A stretch of DNA of 41,855 nt from the NCBI RefSeq assembly GCF_002179165.1, contig NZ_NFNY01000103.1, forward strand, positions 1-41,855. Direction: 5' to 3'. Shown in pieces: positions 17,391 through 24,875 of the stretch. Within the stretch, counting starts at the first letter, position 1, and the number at the start of each line of letters is the position of its first letter. The position numbers were made by a program, and so were the translations under genes. This DNA comes from Campylobacter jejuni. GTDB taxonomy: Bacteria > Campylobacterota > Campylobacteria > Campylobacterales > Campylobacteraceae. The notes under the pieces are model-generated. The model did not search any database and was not told the DNA's origin. It saw nothing but the letters and a program-made list of their open reading frames with translations.

Positions 17391-18890
17391 GTGAATTTTT
17401 TAGATGAACTTAAAGTTAGTTTGAATTTAACTAAAACACAAAATGATGCTTTAACTTACAAATCAAGCTTAAATCCTTTGGTTGATTTTTTTGCAATCTG
17501 TGGCGGGGCTAGAGATAAAAGTGATGGAGAACTTTTTAATTATCTTAGCAAAGCTTATGCTTTTGATGCGACTTTGTGTGTAAAAATTTTGCTTTATTTA
17601 AGAGATATTAAAAAAGGAATGGGCGAAAGAGAAGTTTTTAGGCGTTTGATGAAAATTATGCTTCACACTCATCCTTTAACTGCTTTAGAAATTTTAAAGC
17701 AAATTCCAGATCTTGGAAGGTGGGATGATATTGTTAAAATTTGGTATGATAATCAAGAATTAGATTTTTTAAATGATTTTGTTAGAAAACTGATACAAGA
17801 TACTTTACAAAAGGATCTTAATTCCACAAATCCTACTTTATTAGCCAAATGGCTTCCAAGTGAAAATACAAGTTCATTTAAAAGTAGAAAAATAGCCAGA
17901 GCTTTAATTAAAATTTTAGAATTTAAACCTAAAGAATACAGACAAATTTTAAGTAAATTAAGGAAAAAAATTTGTATTGTAGAGAATTTTTTAAGGCAAA
18001 AAGATTATAGTTTTGATTATGTAAAATTACCTTCCAAAGCGTTAAGAAAGTATTCTAGTGCATTTTATCAAAACGATAAAATAAGAATTAAAGCCTTTTA
18101 TCAAAGCATTGCAGAAGGTAAAGTAAAACTCAAAACTTCAAGTTTAACTCCTTTTGATGTAGTAAGAGAATGTTTAAATTTAATGAGTTCTTATGAAAGC
18201 CAAGAACTAATCAAACGCAAAGAAATTTTGGCTCGTTTGAAAGATCTTGATTTAACTTGGCAAAATTTAGAAAATGTTTTTGAAGATAGAAATTTAGATA
18301 TGATAGTAGCAGCCGATGTTTCGGGTTCTATGCAAGGTGAGCCTATGATTTGTTCCATTTCACTTGCTTTGCTTATAGCACAACAAAATAAAGGAGCTTT
18401 TCATAATCATTTTATTGATTTTTGTGGCCAACCAAGATTGCACAATATTTCAGGCATTAAAGAATTATGGCAACTTTTAAAATATATAGAAAATTCATCT
18501 CTTGATATGAATACAGATATTGATTTGGTTTTCAAACTTCTTTTAAAAGCGGCTAAAAAAAGTAAAGCGGTGCCAAAATATGTGATGATCATTTCAGATA
18601 TGGAATTTGATTCTTGTTGTGATAAAAAAGTCAATTTTAAATATTGGAAAAAACTTTTTAAAGGAAAAGGCTTTGAACTTCCTTGTGTTATTTTTTGGAA
18701 TGTACATTCTACAAGTGTGATTTCTCCAGCACTTGCAAAGGATAATGTGCTTTTTGTTTCAGGTCGTAGTCAAAATGTATTAAAAGCTTTGCTTGATATT
18801 GATAAATTTGATTTTAAGGAACAAAATGAATTATCGTATCATTTAATACGCACAGCTTTGGAAAAATATAAAATTAAAATATTAGATTAG
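17391..18890 (+). CDS. DUF2828/TROVE-like RNA-binding protein with vWA domain
   Basis: 499 residues, cytoplasmic. Residues about 25-290 are helical repeats carrying motifs I associate with DUF2828 and TROVE proteins: NPLVDFF (28-34), YLRDIKKGMGERE (69-81), DLGRWDDIVKIW (107-118), AKWLPSE (152-158) and LPSKALRKYSSAF (213-225). Residues about 300-499 are a von Willebrand A domain with a complete MIDAS metal site: DVSGS (309-313), Thr375 and Asp403. Ro60/Rsr, the founding TROVE-vWA protein, is a ring that binds misfolded RNA and Y RNA; the same use is inferred here. The GTG at 17391 is chosen because AAGG lies six bases upstream and the reading frame begins here with a good helix. The tRNA-like RNA ends 17-19 bases before it. 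The stop overlaps that of convergent pncB by two bases. There is no RtcB or RtcA neighbour. Confidence 0.85.
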   Translation: MNFLDELKVSLNLTKTQNDALTYKSSLNPLVDFFAICGGARDKSDGELFNYLSKAYAFDATLCVKILLYLRDIKKGMGEREVFRRLMKIMLHTHPLTALEILKQIPDLGRWDDIVKIWYDNQELDFLNDFVRKLIQDTLQKDLNSTNPTLLAKWLPSENTSSFKSRKIARALIKILEFKPKEYRQILSKLRKKICIVENFLRQKDYSFDYVKLPSKALRKYSSAFYQNDKIRIKAFYQSIAEGKVKLKTSSLTPFDVVRECLNLMSSYESQELIKRKEILARLKDLDLTWQNLENVFEDRNLDMIVAADVSGSMQGEPMICSISLALLIAQQNKGAFHNHFIDFCGQPRLHNISGIKELWQLLKYIENSSLDMNTDIDLVFKLLLKAAKKSKAVPKYVMIISDMEFDSCCDKKVNFKYWKKLFKGKGFELPCVIFWNVHSTSVISPALAKDNVLFVSGRSQNVLKALLDIDKFDFKEQNELSYHLIRTALEKYKIKILD

Positions 18891-20278
18891 TTTTTTATCA
18901 GTTTTTTTTGTAAATTTTTCAAATTTTTTGAAAGTTTAATTTCATATTGTTCTTTATTATTAAAATCTAAGAATTTTTTGTCTAGTTTTGAAATTTGATC
19001 TTTTGTATAAGTGGCGATTTTTTTAACATCGCTTTGTCTGCTAAGGATTTTACCCTTTTTGAAAATACATTTTAAAAGTTCTTTTCTTTCTAAATTTTCA
19101 TCAAGTTTGGTTAATTTTTCATCGTAAATATAAAGCTCATCAAAAAGTATTTTTTGGCTTTTTTTATCATAAATTCTGAAAAGTTTTTTAAAATGCGGTG
19201 TGGTTGTTTTGCGTTTATCTTCGCTGATTTTAATCTTAGGTGTAATAACCCCATCTTCTTCTATGGCTACAAGCTTATAAACACAGCCAAAAACAGGATC
19301 ACTTGAAGCAGTAATGAGTCTTTCTCCAACTCCAAAAGCATCAATAGGTGCTTTATTTTTAAGGAGTTTTTCTATACTTTTTTCATCTAAGGAATTTGAA
19401 GCAATGATTTTGCATTCTTTTAAATCATTTTGATCTAAAATAACGCGAATTTCTTTACTAAGTGCTTCTAAATTTCCAGAGTCAATACGCACTCCACATT
19501 GTCTCACTTTAAATTTCTTAAATGCCTTTATAGCATTGCTTAAACCTTGCTTGTAATCATAAGTATCGATGAGTAAAATAGGATTTTTAGGATAAAGCTC
19601 TAAATAATGACAAAAGGCACTAAGTTCATCATTAAACATTTGCACCCAAGAATGTGCCATTGTCCCGCTTGTTGTGATATTATAATTTTTTCCTGCAAGC
19701 GTGCAAGAACTTACTACGCAACCGCCTATTATTGCCGCTCTTGCACCCTTGAGTGCTGCTTCGCTTCCGTGAGCTCTGCGTGTGCCAAATTCAAGCACGG
19801 CAAGATTTTTAGCCGCTCTTACTATGCGATTTGCTTTTGTGGCGATTAAACTTTGATGATTGATGCTTAAAAGCAAAAAGCTTTCTAAGATTTGTGCTTC
19901 AATGGCATTGGCTTTAATGATCATCAAAGGTTCATTGGGAAAAATGACTTCGCCTTCTTGCATAGCATAAATTTCGCCATTAAATTTAAAATTCTTTAAA
20001 TATGTTAAAAATTCTTCTTTAAATAAACCGCTAGATCGTAAATAAACTATATCATCTTCGCTAAAATGCAAACAAGATACAAAGTCTAAAATATCTTCAA
20101 GTCCTGCAAAAATCGCAAAAGAACCACTATCAGGAATTTTTCTAAAAAATATATCAAAATAAGAGATTTTTTTCTCAAAGCCATTTAAAAAATAGCCTTG
20201 CATCATCGTGAGTTCATAAAAATCGCAAAGTAAAGCGTTGTTTAGCTTTACTTGTGATAGAGAATTTTTTTTCATCAA
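18887..20278 (-). CDS. pncB: Nicotinate phosphoribosyltransferase
   Basis: 463 residues. It joins nicotinate to PRPP, giving nicotinate mononucleotide, the first step of the Preiss-Handler NAD salvage route. Family motifs are DFYELTMMQGYF (19-30), the phosphate-binding EFGTRRAHGSEAALKGARAA, TTSGTMAHSWVQMF, DTYDYKQG, and VRIDSGNLEALS. The C-terminal extension of about 60 residues is Lys-rich. It is the last gene downstream of nrdB on the minus strand, 18 bases away, so it is probably read from the secG-nrdB unit. It overlaps the end of the vWA gene tail to tail. Whether it belongs to the accessory block or to the operon is open. Confidence 0.93.
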   Translation of the reverse strand: MMKKNSLSQVKLNNALLCDFYELTMMQGYFLNGFEKKISYFDIFFRKIPDSGSFAIFAGLEDILDFVSCLHFSEDDIVYLRSSGLFKEEFLTYLKNFKFNGEIYAMQEGEVIFPNEPLMIIKANAIEAQILESFLLLSINHQSLIATKANRIVRAAKNLAVLEFGTRRAHGSEAALKGARAAIIGGCVVSSCTLAGKNYNITTSGTMAHSWVQMFNDELSAFCHYLELYPKNPILLIDTYDYKQGLSNAIKAFKKFKVRQCGVRIDSGNLEALSKEIRVILDQNDLKECKIIASNSLDEKSIEKLLKNKAPIDAFGVGERLITASSDPVFGCVYKLVAIEEDGVITPKIKISEDKRKTTTPHFKKLFRIYDKKSQKILFDELYIYDEKLTKLDENLERKELLKCIFKKGKILSRQSDVKKIATYTKDQISKLDKKFLDFNNKEQYEIKLSKNLKNLQKKLIKN

Positions 20279-20296
20279 ATTTGACTTTCAAAAATT

Positions 20297-21319
20297 TTAA
20301 AAATCATCAAAATTCAAGCTACCTTTAGAATAATTTGTAACCTTACTTTCAAAGAAATTGCTTTTTTGATCATTAAATTTAGAAAAATCATCCACCCATT
20401 TGATAGGATGTTTAGCATTGTAAAGCTTATCAAGATTAATAGCAGTTAGTCTTTGATCCACAAGATAATGGATATATTCTTCTATAATATCATCTGTAAA
20501 GCCCATAATTTGATTTTGGGTTATATATTTACCCCATTTGATTTCTAAGTCACCTGCTTTTTTAAACATATTATAAATTTTACTCACATTTTCATCATGA
20601 AATAAATCAGGTCTTTCTTTACGAACCGAATTGATCATATTTTGAAAAAGTAAAAGATGAGTGATTTCATCTCTTTGAATAAAACGAATCATTTGTGCAG
20701 AACCTAGCATTTTACCCGCTCTTGCAAGTGCGTAAATGGCGGTAAATCCACTATAAAAATAAACACCTTCTAAAATTTGATTTGCTACCATGGCTAAAAG
20801 AAGTTTGTTATCATCTACATCTCCGGCTAATTCTTCATAAATGCTTGAAATAAAATCATTTTTTTCGCGTAAAGTTTCGTCGTGTTTTTCCATCTCATAA
20901 ATCAAATCCGTATTATCACAAATCGCTTCAACCATTACTGCGTATGATTTTGAGTGATTAGCCTCTTCATAAGCTTGGCGTGCTAAAACCGCATTGATTT
21001 CAGGTGCGGTAATGTAAGGATTAATATTATCAGCTAGATTGTTGGTTTGAAAACTATCCATAGAAATGAGTTGTGACCATACAAGATCATACATTCTTTT
21101 TTCACCAGCGGTTAAATTACAGCGATAGTCAAGTGCATCTTTGGTGGTATCTACTTCTTTTGGAAACCAAGTGTTTGCTTCCATTAAATCCCATAATTTT
21201 AAAGCCCAAGTATATTTTGCCTTTGTGAAATTTAAAATCCCATGAGGATTCCCACTAAAGACTTTGCGATCTGTTAAAGTCTCATTTGAACTTGGGTTGT
21301 AAATTCTTTTTCTTTGCAT
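20297..21319 (-). CDS. nrdB: Ribonucleotide reductase class I beta subunit
   Basis: 340 residues. It houses the di-iron/tyrosyl radical cofactor needed by NrdA to make deoxyribonucleotides. The radical Tyr126 lies in EEANHSKSYAVM, with iron ligands Glu118/119 and His122 beside it. The second ligand set is in IQRDEITHLLLFQNM. The C-terminal tail, rich in Phe and Asp (SLNFDDF), is the usual NrdA docking peptide. ATG at 21319 follows AAAGGTAAAAAA. nrdA is not in the window. It follows the RDD gene by 11 bases. Confidence 0.96.
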   Translation of the reverse strand: MQRKRIYNPSSNETLTDRKVFSGNPHGILNFTKAKYTWALKLWDLMEANTWFPKEVDTTKDALDYRCNLTAGEKRMYDLVWSQLISMDSFQTNNLADNINPYITAPEINAVLARQAYEEANHSKSYAVMVEAICDNTDLIYEMEKHDETLREKNDFISSIYEELAGDVDDNKLLLAMVANQILEGVYFYSGFTAIYALARAGKMLGSAQMIRFIQRDEITHLLLFQNMINSVRKERPDLFHDENVSKIYNMFKKAGDLEIKWGKYITQNQIMGFTDDIIEEYIHYLVDQRLTAINLDKLYNAKHPIKWVDDFSKFNDQKSNFFESKVTNYSKGSLNFDDF

Positions 21320-21330
21320 TTTTTACCTTT

Positions 21331-21744
21331 CTATTGTGCTTTTGCAACTATGCAAGTTTGAGTCAGTATATCATGTAAATTTAGTTTATCTTTTCTTAAA
21401 AAACTTATAAATAAACCAAAAAGTAAGCCAAAGCTTACAATAAATAAAATATATCTTAGTAAAATTCTAAGAAAAGTTATTTTTTTTCCTGTTTTTGAAT
21501 CAATTAAGTAAAGATCATAAGCCTTAAGCCCTGGACTTTGGGCTTGTATGGCTAAAAATAAAGCTTGAATAAAACCAAATAAAAAAGTACATAAACTTGT
21601 AATATAATGGTTATTTAAAAAAGCTTCTTTGGAGCCTAATAAAAAATAGAATAAATATAAAATAGGAACATAAATTAAAAATATATCTATAAGCAAAGCT
21701 CTAAATCTTAGCCATCTAGAAGCTATTTTTGCTTTAGTTTTCAT
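21331..21744 (-). CDS. RDD-family membrane protein
   Basis: 137 residues with the RDD signature near the N-terminus (WLRFRALLIDIFLIYVPILYL) and three hydrophobic helices (about 15-35, 45-65, 90-115). RDD proteins are small inner-membrane proteins with poorly defined roles, some linked to ion transport. It sits between pyrE and nrdB, its ATG one base from the pyrE stop, as a passenger of this operon. Confidence 0.88.
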   Translation of the reverse strand: MKTKAKIASRWLRFRALLIDIFLIYVPILYLFYFLLGSKEAFLNNHYITSLCTFLFGFIQALFLAIQAQSPGLKAYDLYLIDSKTGKKITFLRILLRYILFIVSFGLLFGLFISFLRKDKLNLHDILTQTCIVAKAQ

Positions 21745-22353
21745 TTAATTTCCACGACTCCCTGGTTTTATAGCTTCACTTCCTTGTTTGCAAAGCGGAC
21801 ATTCGCTTGTATCATAAATTTGAAAATCAAAATTTCCCAAAGTAAAAAGTGGTAAATCATCCGGTAATTTTGCATTGTCTTTTTTGCTAGTTTTTAAATT
21901 TTCTACTGCACAAAAACCACGATTTGCTAAAGCTGCAAAACCCACAACAATGCCACCTAAACTTTCTATGATTTTAGCACTTTCTAAAGCACTTCCACCT
22001 GTTGTGATAATATCTTCACAAATAATGAATTTTTCGTCCCTTTTGACTTCAAAACCGCGTCTTAGAGTCATGATTTTCTCTACTCTTTCAGTGAATATAA
22101 AACGCTTATTACAAGCTCTTGCTAGTTCGTATCCTGCTAAAATTCCACCAAGGGCTGGAGAGCAAATACTATCAAATTCTATGTTGTAACTAAAGATTAT
22201 TTTCGCGAGTTCATCACAAAGTTTCGCTGCTGTTTTTGGATTTTCTAAAACTTTTGCACTTTGTAAATAAAACTCGGAGTGTTTTCCTGAACTTAATAAA
22301 AAGTGTCCTTGTAAAAATGCTCCACAATCTTTATAAATTTGTTCTAAATTCAT
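21745..22353 (-). CDS. pyrE: Orotate phosphoribosyltransferase
   Basis: 202 residues. It converts orotate and PRPP to orotidine monophosphate in pyrimidine synthesis. The PRPP motif is [20 protein letters not shown], and the catalytic loop Lys/Arg region is [35 protein letters not shown] carries the ribose/phosphate-binding glycine segment. ATG at 22353 is two bases from the frr stop. The C-terminus holds a CPLCKQG pair of cysteines; epsilonproteobacterial members carry this tail, but I do not know a role for it. Confidence 0.95.
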   Translation of the reverse strand: MNLEQIYKDCGAFLQGHFLLSSGKHSEFYLQSAKVLENPKTAAKLCDELAKIIFSYNIEFDSICSPALGGILAGYELARACNKRFIFTERVEKIMTLRRGFEVKRDEKFIICEDIITTGGSALESAKIIESLGGIVVGFAALANRGFCAVENLKTSKKDNAKLPDDLPLFTLGNFDFQIYDTSECPLCKQGSEAIKPGSRGN

Positions 22354-22355
22354 AA

Positions 22356-22913
22356 TTAAACCTTTAGGAGTTCGCTTTCTTTATTTTTCACGCTTTCATC
22401 AATTTTCGCAGTATAAGAGTCTGTTAATTTTTGCACATCATCATAAGCTTTTTTGGCTTCATCTTCTGAAATAGCCTTGTCTTTTTCAAGCTTTTTTACC
22501 GCATCATTTGCATCTTTGCGTATATTTCTTACTGAAACTTTTGCTTTTTCTCCCATAGCTTTAGCTTGTTTTACATTTTCTTCTCTTTGTTCTCTTGTCA
22601 TTGGTGGAAAAAATAATTTTACACTTTCACCATCATTATTTGGGTTTACCCCAATATTTGCTGCTGCTATGGCACTTTCTATGGTTTTTAACATAGGCTT
22701 TTCCCAAGGAGTAATACTAATAGTAGAAGCATCGTTTGCAAGCACAGTTGCAACTTGATTTAGTGGAGTTTGAGTTCCATAATAATCCACGCTAATGTGA
22801 TCTAGAATATGTGTATTTACTTTGCCGGTGCGTAGTATAGTAAAGTCTTTTTTTAAAGCTTCTAAGCTTTTTTCGCTTTGGGTTTTTTGTTTATTTAAAA
22901 TTTCATTAATCAT
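22356..22913 (-). CDS. frr: Ribosome recycling factor
   Basis: 185 residues, exactly the family size. It acts with EF-G to split post-termination ribosomes. The three-helix bundle and hinge motifs are evident: [20 protein letters not shown] near residues 27-46, [17 protein letters not shown], and [33 protein letters not shown] (split over two helices). ATG at 22913 follows AAGGATAAAT. It is the second gene of the secG operon. Confidence 0.97.
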   Translation of the reverse strand: MINEILNKQKTQSEKSLEALKKDFTILRTGKVNTHILDHISVDYYGTQTPLNQVATVLANDASTISITPWEKPMLKTIESAIAAANIGVNPNNDGESVKLFFPPMTREQREENVKQAKAMGEKAKVSVRNIRKDANDAVKKLEKDKAISEDEAKKAYDDVQKLTDSYTAKIDESVKNKESELLKV

Positions 22914-22925
22914 ATTTATCCTTAA

Positions 22926-23288
22926 TTATTTACTTGTGTTTGTTTCATTTGGAATTTGTGGAGCATTTGGAATAGCTGATGAATTTACAGCTGGAGCAAC
23001 AGGAACGCTTGGAATGCTCGTATTTGTCTCAACTTTAATTTTTTCAGCTAAAGAGTCTTTGCTTACATTATTATACAAATATCCTAAAGATATGGTATTT
23101 GCTATAAGTAAAATTCCCATAATAAAGGTAAATTTTGCCAAAAATCCAGCCGGTCCTTTTGCACCAAATAAACTTTCATTACTTCCACTATATGTTCCAA
23201 GACCTATACTTGAGCTTTTTTGAAGTAAAACGGCTATGCAAATAACAACAACGATGATAAATTGTAAGATAATTAAAAGGCCAATCAT
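22926..23288 (-). CDS. secG: Preprotein translocase subunit SecG
   Basis: 120 residues with two membrane helices (about 2-21 and 51-70) separated by the conserved SSSIGLGTYSGSNESLFGAKGPAGFLAK loop of SecG, here described in part. It assists SecYE in Sec export. The C-terminal tail is rich in Pro, Asn and Thr and is longer than in E. coli. ATG at 23288; it opens the minus-strand operon secG-frr-pyrE-RDD-nrdB-pncB. Confidence 0.93.
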   Translation of the reverse strand: MIGLLIILQFIIVVVICIAVLLQKSSSIGLGTYSGSNESLFGAKGPAGFLAKFTFIMGILLIANTISLGYLYNNVSKDSLAEKIKVETNTSIPSVPVAPAVNSSAIPNAPQIPNETNTSK

Positions 23289-23322
23289 AAATTTTCCTAA
23301 ATTCTAAATTTTTGAGTTAAAT

Positions 23323-23328
23323 ATTCTA
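23323..23328 (-). promoter_or_regulatory. -10 box of the secG operon
   Basis: On the minus strand TAGAAT lies about 35 bases before the secG ATG, in an AT-rich spacer without a -35 box. Confidence 0.4.
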
Positions 23329-23366
23329 GCGAAATAAAACTTGAAAAGATTTGAAATTTTTGAGAA

Positions 23367-23387
23367 TTTGCGGGAATTTCCCGCAAA
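23367..23387 (-). terminator. Terminator after the BI-1 family gene
   Basis: A perfect nine-pair stem (TTTGCGGGA / TCCCGCAAA, three-base loop) directly follows the stop of the Bax-inhibitor-like gene on the minus strand. The T run precedes rather than follows it on that strand, so efficiency is uncertain. Confidence 0.6.
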
Positions 23388-23389
23388 AA

Positions 23390-24085
23390 TTATCTGCTAT
23401 TAAGGCTTCTTAAAATATTAAGTAAAGATATAAAAAGATTCACAAAATCAAGATAAAGTGCTACAGCACCTTCAATCGGAGTTTCATAATTTCCGCGAAT
23501 GATGTTTTGTGTATCATAAAGAATATAAAATGAAAACAAAATTGCAGCTACTGCTGAAATTGCTAAATTTAACAAACTACTTTGCATAAATATATTGAGA
23601 ATAGAAGCCGCCACTACAACTAAAAGCACAATGAATAAAGCTTTTCCCATTATTGTAAAATCTTTTTTAGTATTCATAGCAAAAATACTAAGTCCTGCAA
23701 AAGCTACTGTTGTCAAAGCAAAAGCTTGAGCTACGATTACTCCACCTGCTGGCAAGGCAAGAACTGAAATAAGTAAAGGCGTTAAAGTTAAGCCTGAGCA
23801 AAAAGTAAAACCAAAAAGTAAAATTAAATTTAATGGAGCTTCGCGTTTTTTAAATTGCAAAGCAATTAAAAGTCCAATTTCAATTGCAAAAAGTATCCAA
23901 AAAGTCATTTGAGATTGTATAAAAAATGACGCTAAAGCGTAAATTCCAACATAAGCACCAACGGTTGCTGCTAAAAGTGAAGCTGCAAAAAGCTGATAAG
24001 TTTGCTTAATAAAAACACCAAGTTCGCTTGAGCGTGTGCTTTCAAATTCTTTTGATTTTGAATAGTCTCTATCGTAAAGACTCAT
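23390..24085 (-). CDS. Bax inhibitor-1/YccA family membrane protein
   Basis: 231 residues with seven hydrophobic helices, typical of the UPF0005/TMBIM family. The N-terminus (MSLYDRDYSKSKEFESTRSSELGVFIKQTYQL) is soluble and the C-terminal helix carries the conserved LYDTQNI and LYLDFVNLFISLLNILR segments. Bacterial relatives are pH-sensitive calcium leak channels or interact with FtsH; the role here is not known. ATG at 24085 follows AGGAGAATAT. It has a 157-base divergent spacer to canB. Confidence 0.92.
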   Translation of the reverse strand: MSLYDRDYSKSKEFESTRSSELGVFIKQTYQLFAASLLAATVGAYVGIYALASFFIQSQMTFWILFAIEIGLLIALQFKKREAPLNLILLFGFTFCSGLTLTPLLISVLALPAGGVIVAQAFALTTVAFAGLSIFAMNTKKDFTIMGKALFIVLLVVVAASILNIFMQSSLLNLAISAVAAILFSFYILYDTQNIIRGNYETPIEGAVALYLDFVNLFISLLNILRSLNSR

Positions 24086-24209
24086 ATATTCTCCTTAAAA
24101 GATTTTTAGATTTTTCAAATCTTAATTGAAATTTAACATAAAAACTTTAACAAAAAGTTAATTTTGATAATGCTTTAAATTTGGACACAAATCTTTGCTG
24201 AAAATTTGT

Positions 24210-24215
24210 TATAAT
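24210..24215 (+). promoter_or_regulatory. -10 box of canB
   Basis: TATAAT lies 28 bases before the canB ATG in the divergent spacer, after a T-rich stretch; no -35 box is seen. Confidence 0.6.
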
Positions 24216-24242
24216 TTCGAGATTTTTTAATTAGGTTGGTAT

Positions 24243-24875
24243 ATGCAAAATCTTATTAGCGGTGCAATTAAATTTATGCAAGAAGACTTTAAGGAGCATG
24301 AAGAGCTTTTTGAAAGTCTTAAAAATAAGCAAAATCCTCATACGCTTTTTATAGGATGTTCTGATTCTCGTTTGGTGCCAAATTTGATTACCAATACAGG
24401 ACCTGGAGAACTTTTTGTTGTGCGTAATATCGCAAATATTGTTCCACCTTATCGTATAGGAGAAGATTATTTGGCAACCACTTCAGCAATTGAATATGCG
24501 TTAAATTCTTTACATATTCAAAATATTATTGTTTGCGGACATAGTAATTGTGGGGGTTGTAATGCACTTTATTATTCCAATGAAGAGTTGGATAAAATGC
24601 CTAATGTAAAAAAATGGCTTATGATGCTAGAGTCTATTAAAAAAGATGTTATGATTTTTGCAAGAGAAGATTTAGCAATGCGTTCTTGGCTTACTGAAAA
24701 ACTTAATTTGGTTAATTCTTTGCAAAATATTCTTACTTATCCCGGAGTTCAAGAAGCTTTAAATGAAGGAAAATTAGAAGTGCATGCTTGGTATTATATT
24801 ATTGAAACAGGAGAAATCTATGAATATGATTTTAAAGATAAGATTTTTAAATTGATTCAAGAAAGGAAAGTGTAA
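24243..24875 (+). CDS. canB: Beta-class carbonic anhydrase
   Basis: 210 residues. It interconverts CO2 and bicarbonate in the cytoplasm, which a capnophile needs for carboxylation reactions. Zinc ligands are Cys39 (IGCSDSR), His100 and Cys103 (CGHSNCGG); the catalytic Asp41-Arg43 pair is present. The downstream segment HAWYYIIETGEIYEYD is typical of the family's C-terminus. The ATG follows TTAGGTTGGTAT. Its stop overlaps the next ATG by one base (TAATG), so it is coupled to the mechanosensitive channel gene. Confidence 0.96.
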   Translation: MQNLISGAIKFMQEDFKEHEELFESLKNKQNPHTLFIGCSDSRLVPNLITNTGPGELFVVRNIANIVPPYRIGEDYLATTSAIEYALNSLHIQNIIVCGHSNCGGCNALYYSNEELDKMPNVKKWLMMLESIKKDVMIFAREDLAMRSWLTEKLNLVNSLQNILTYPGVQEALNEGKLEVHAWYYIIETGEIYEYDFKDKIFKLIQERKV

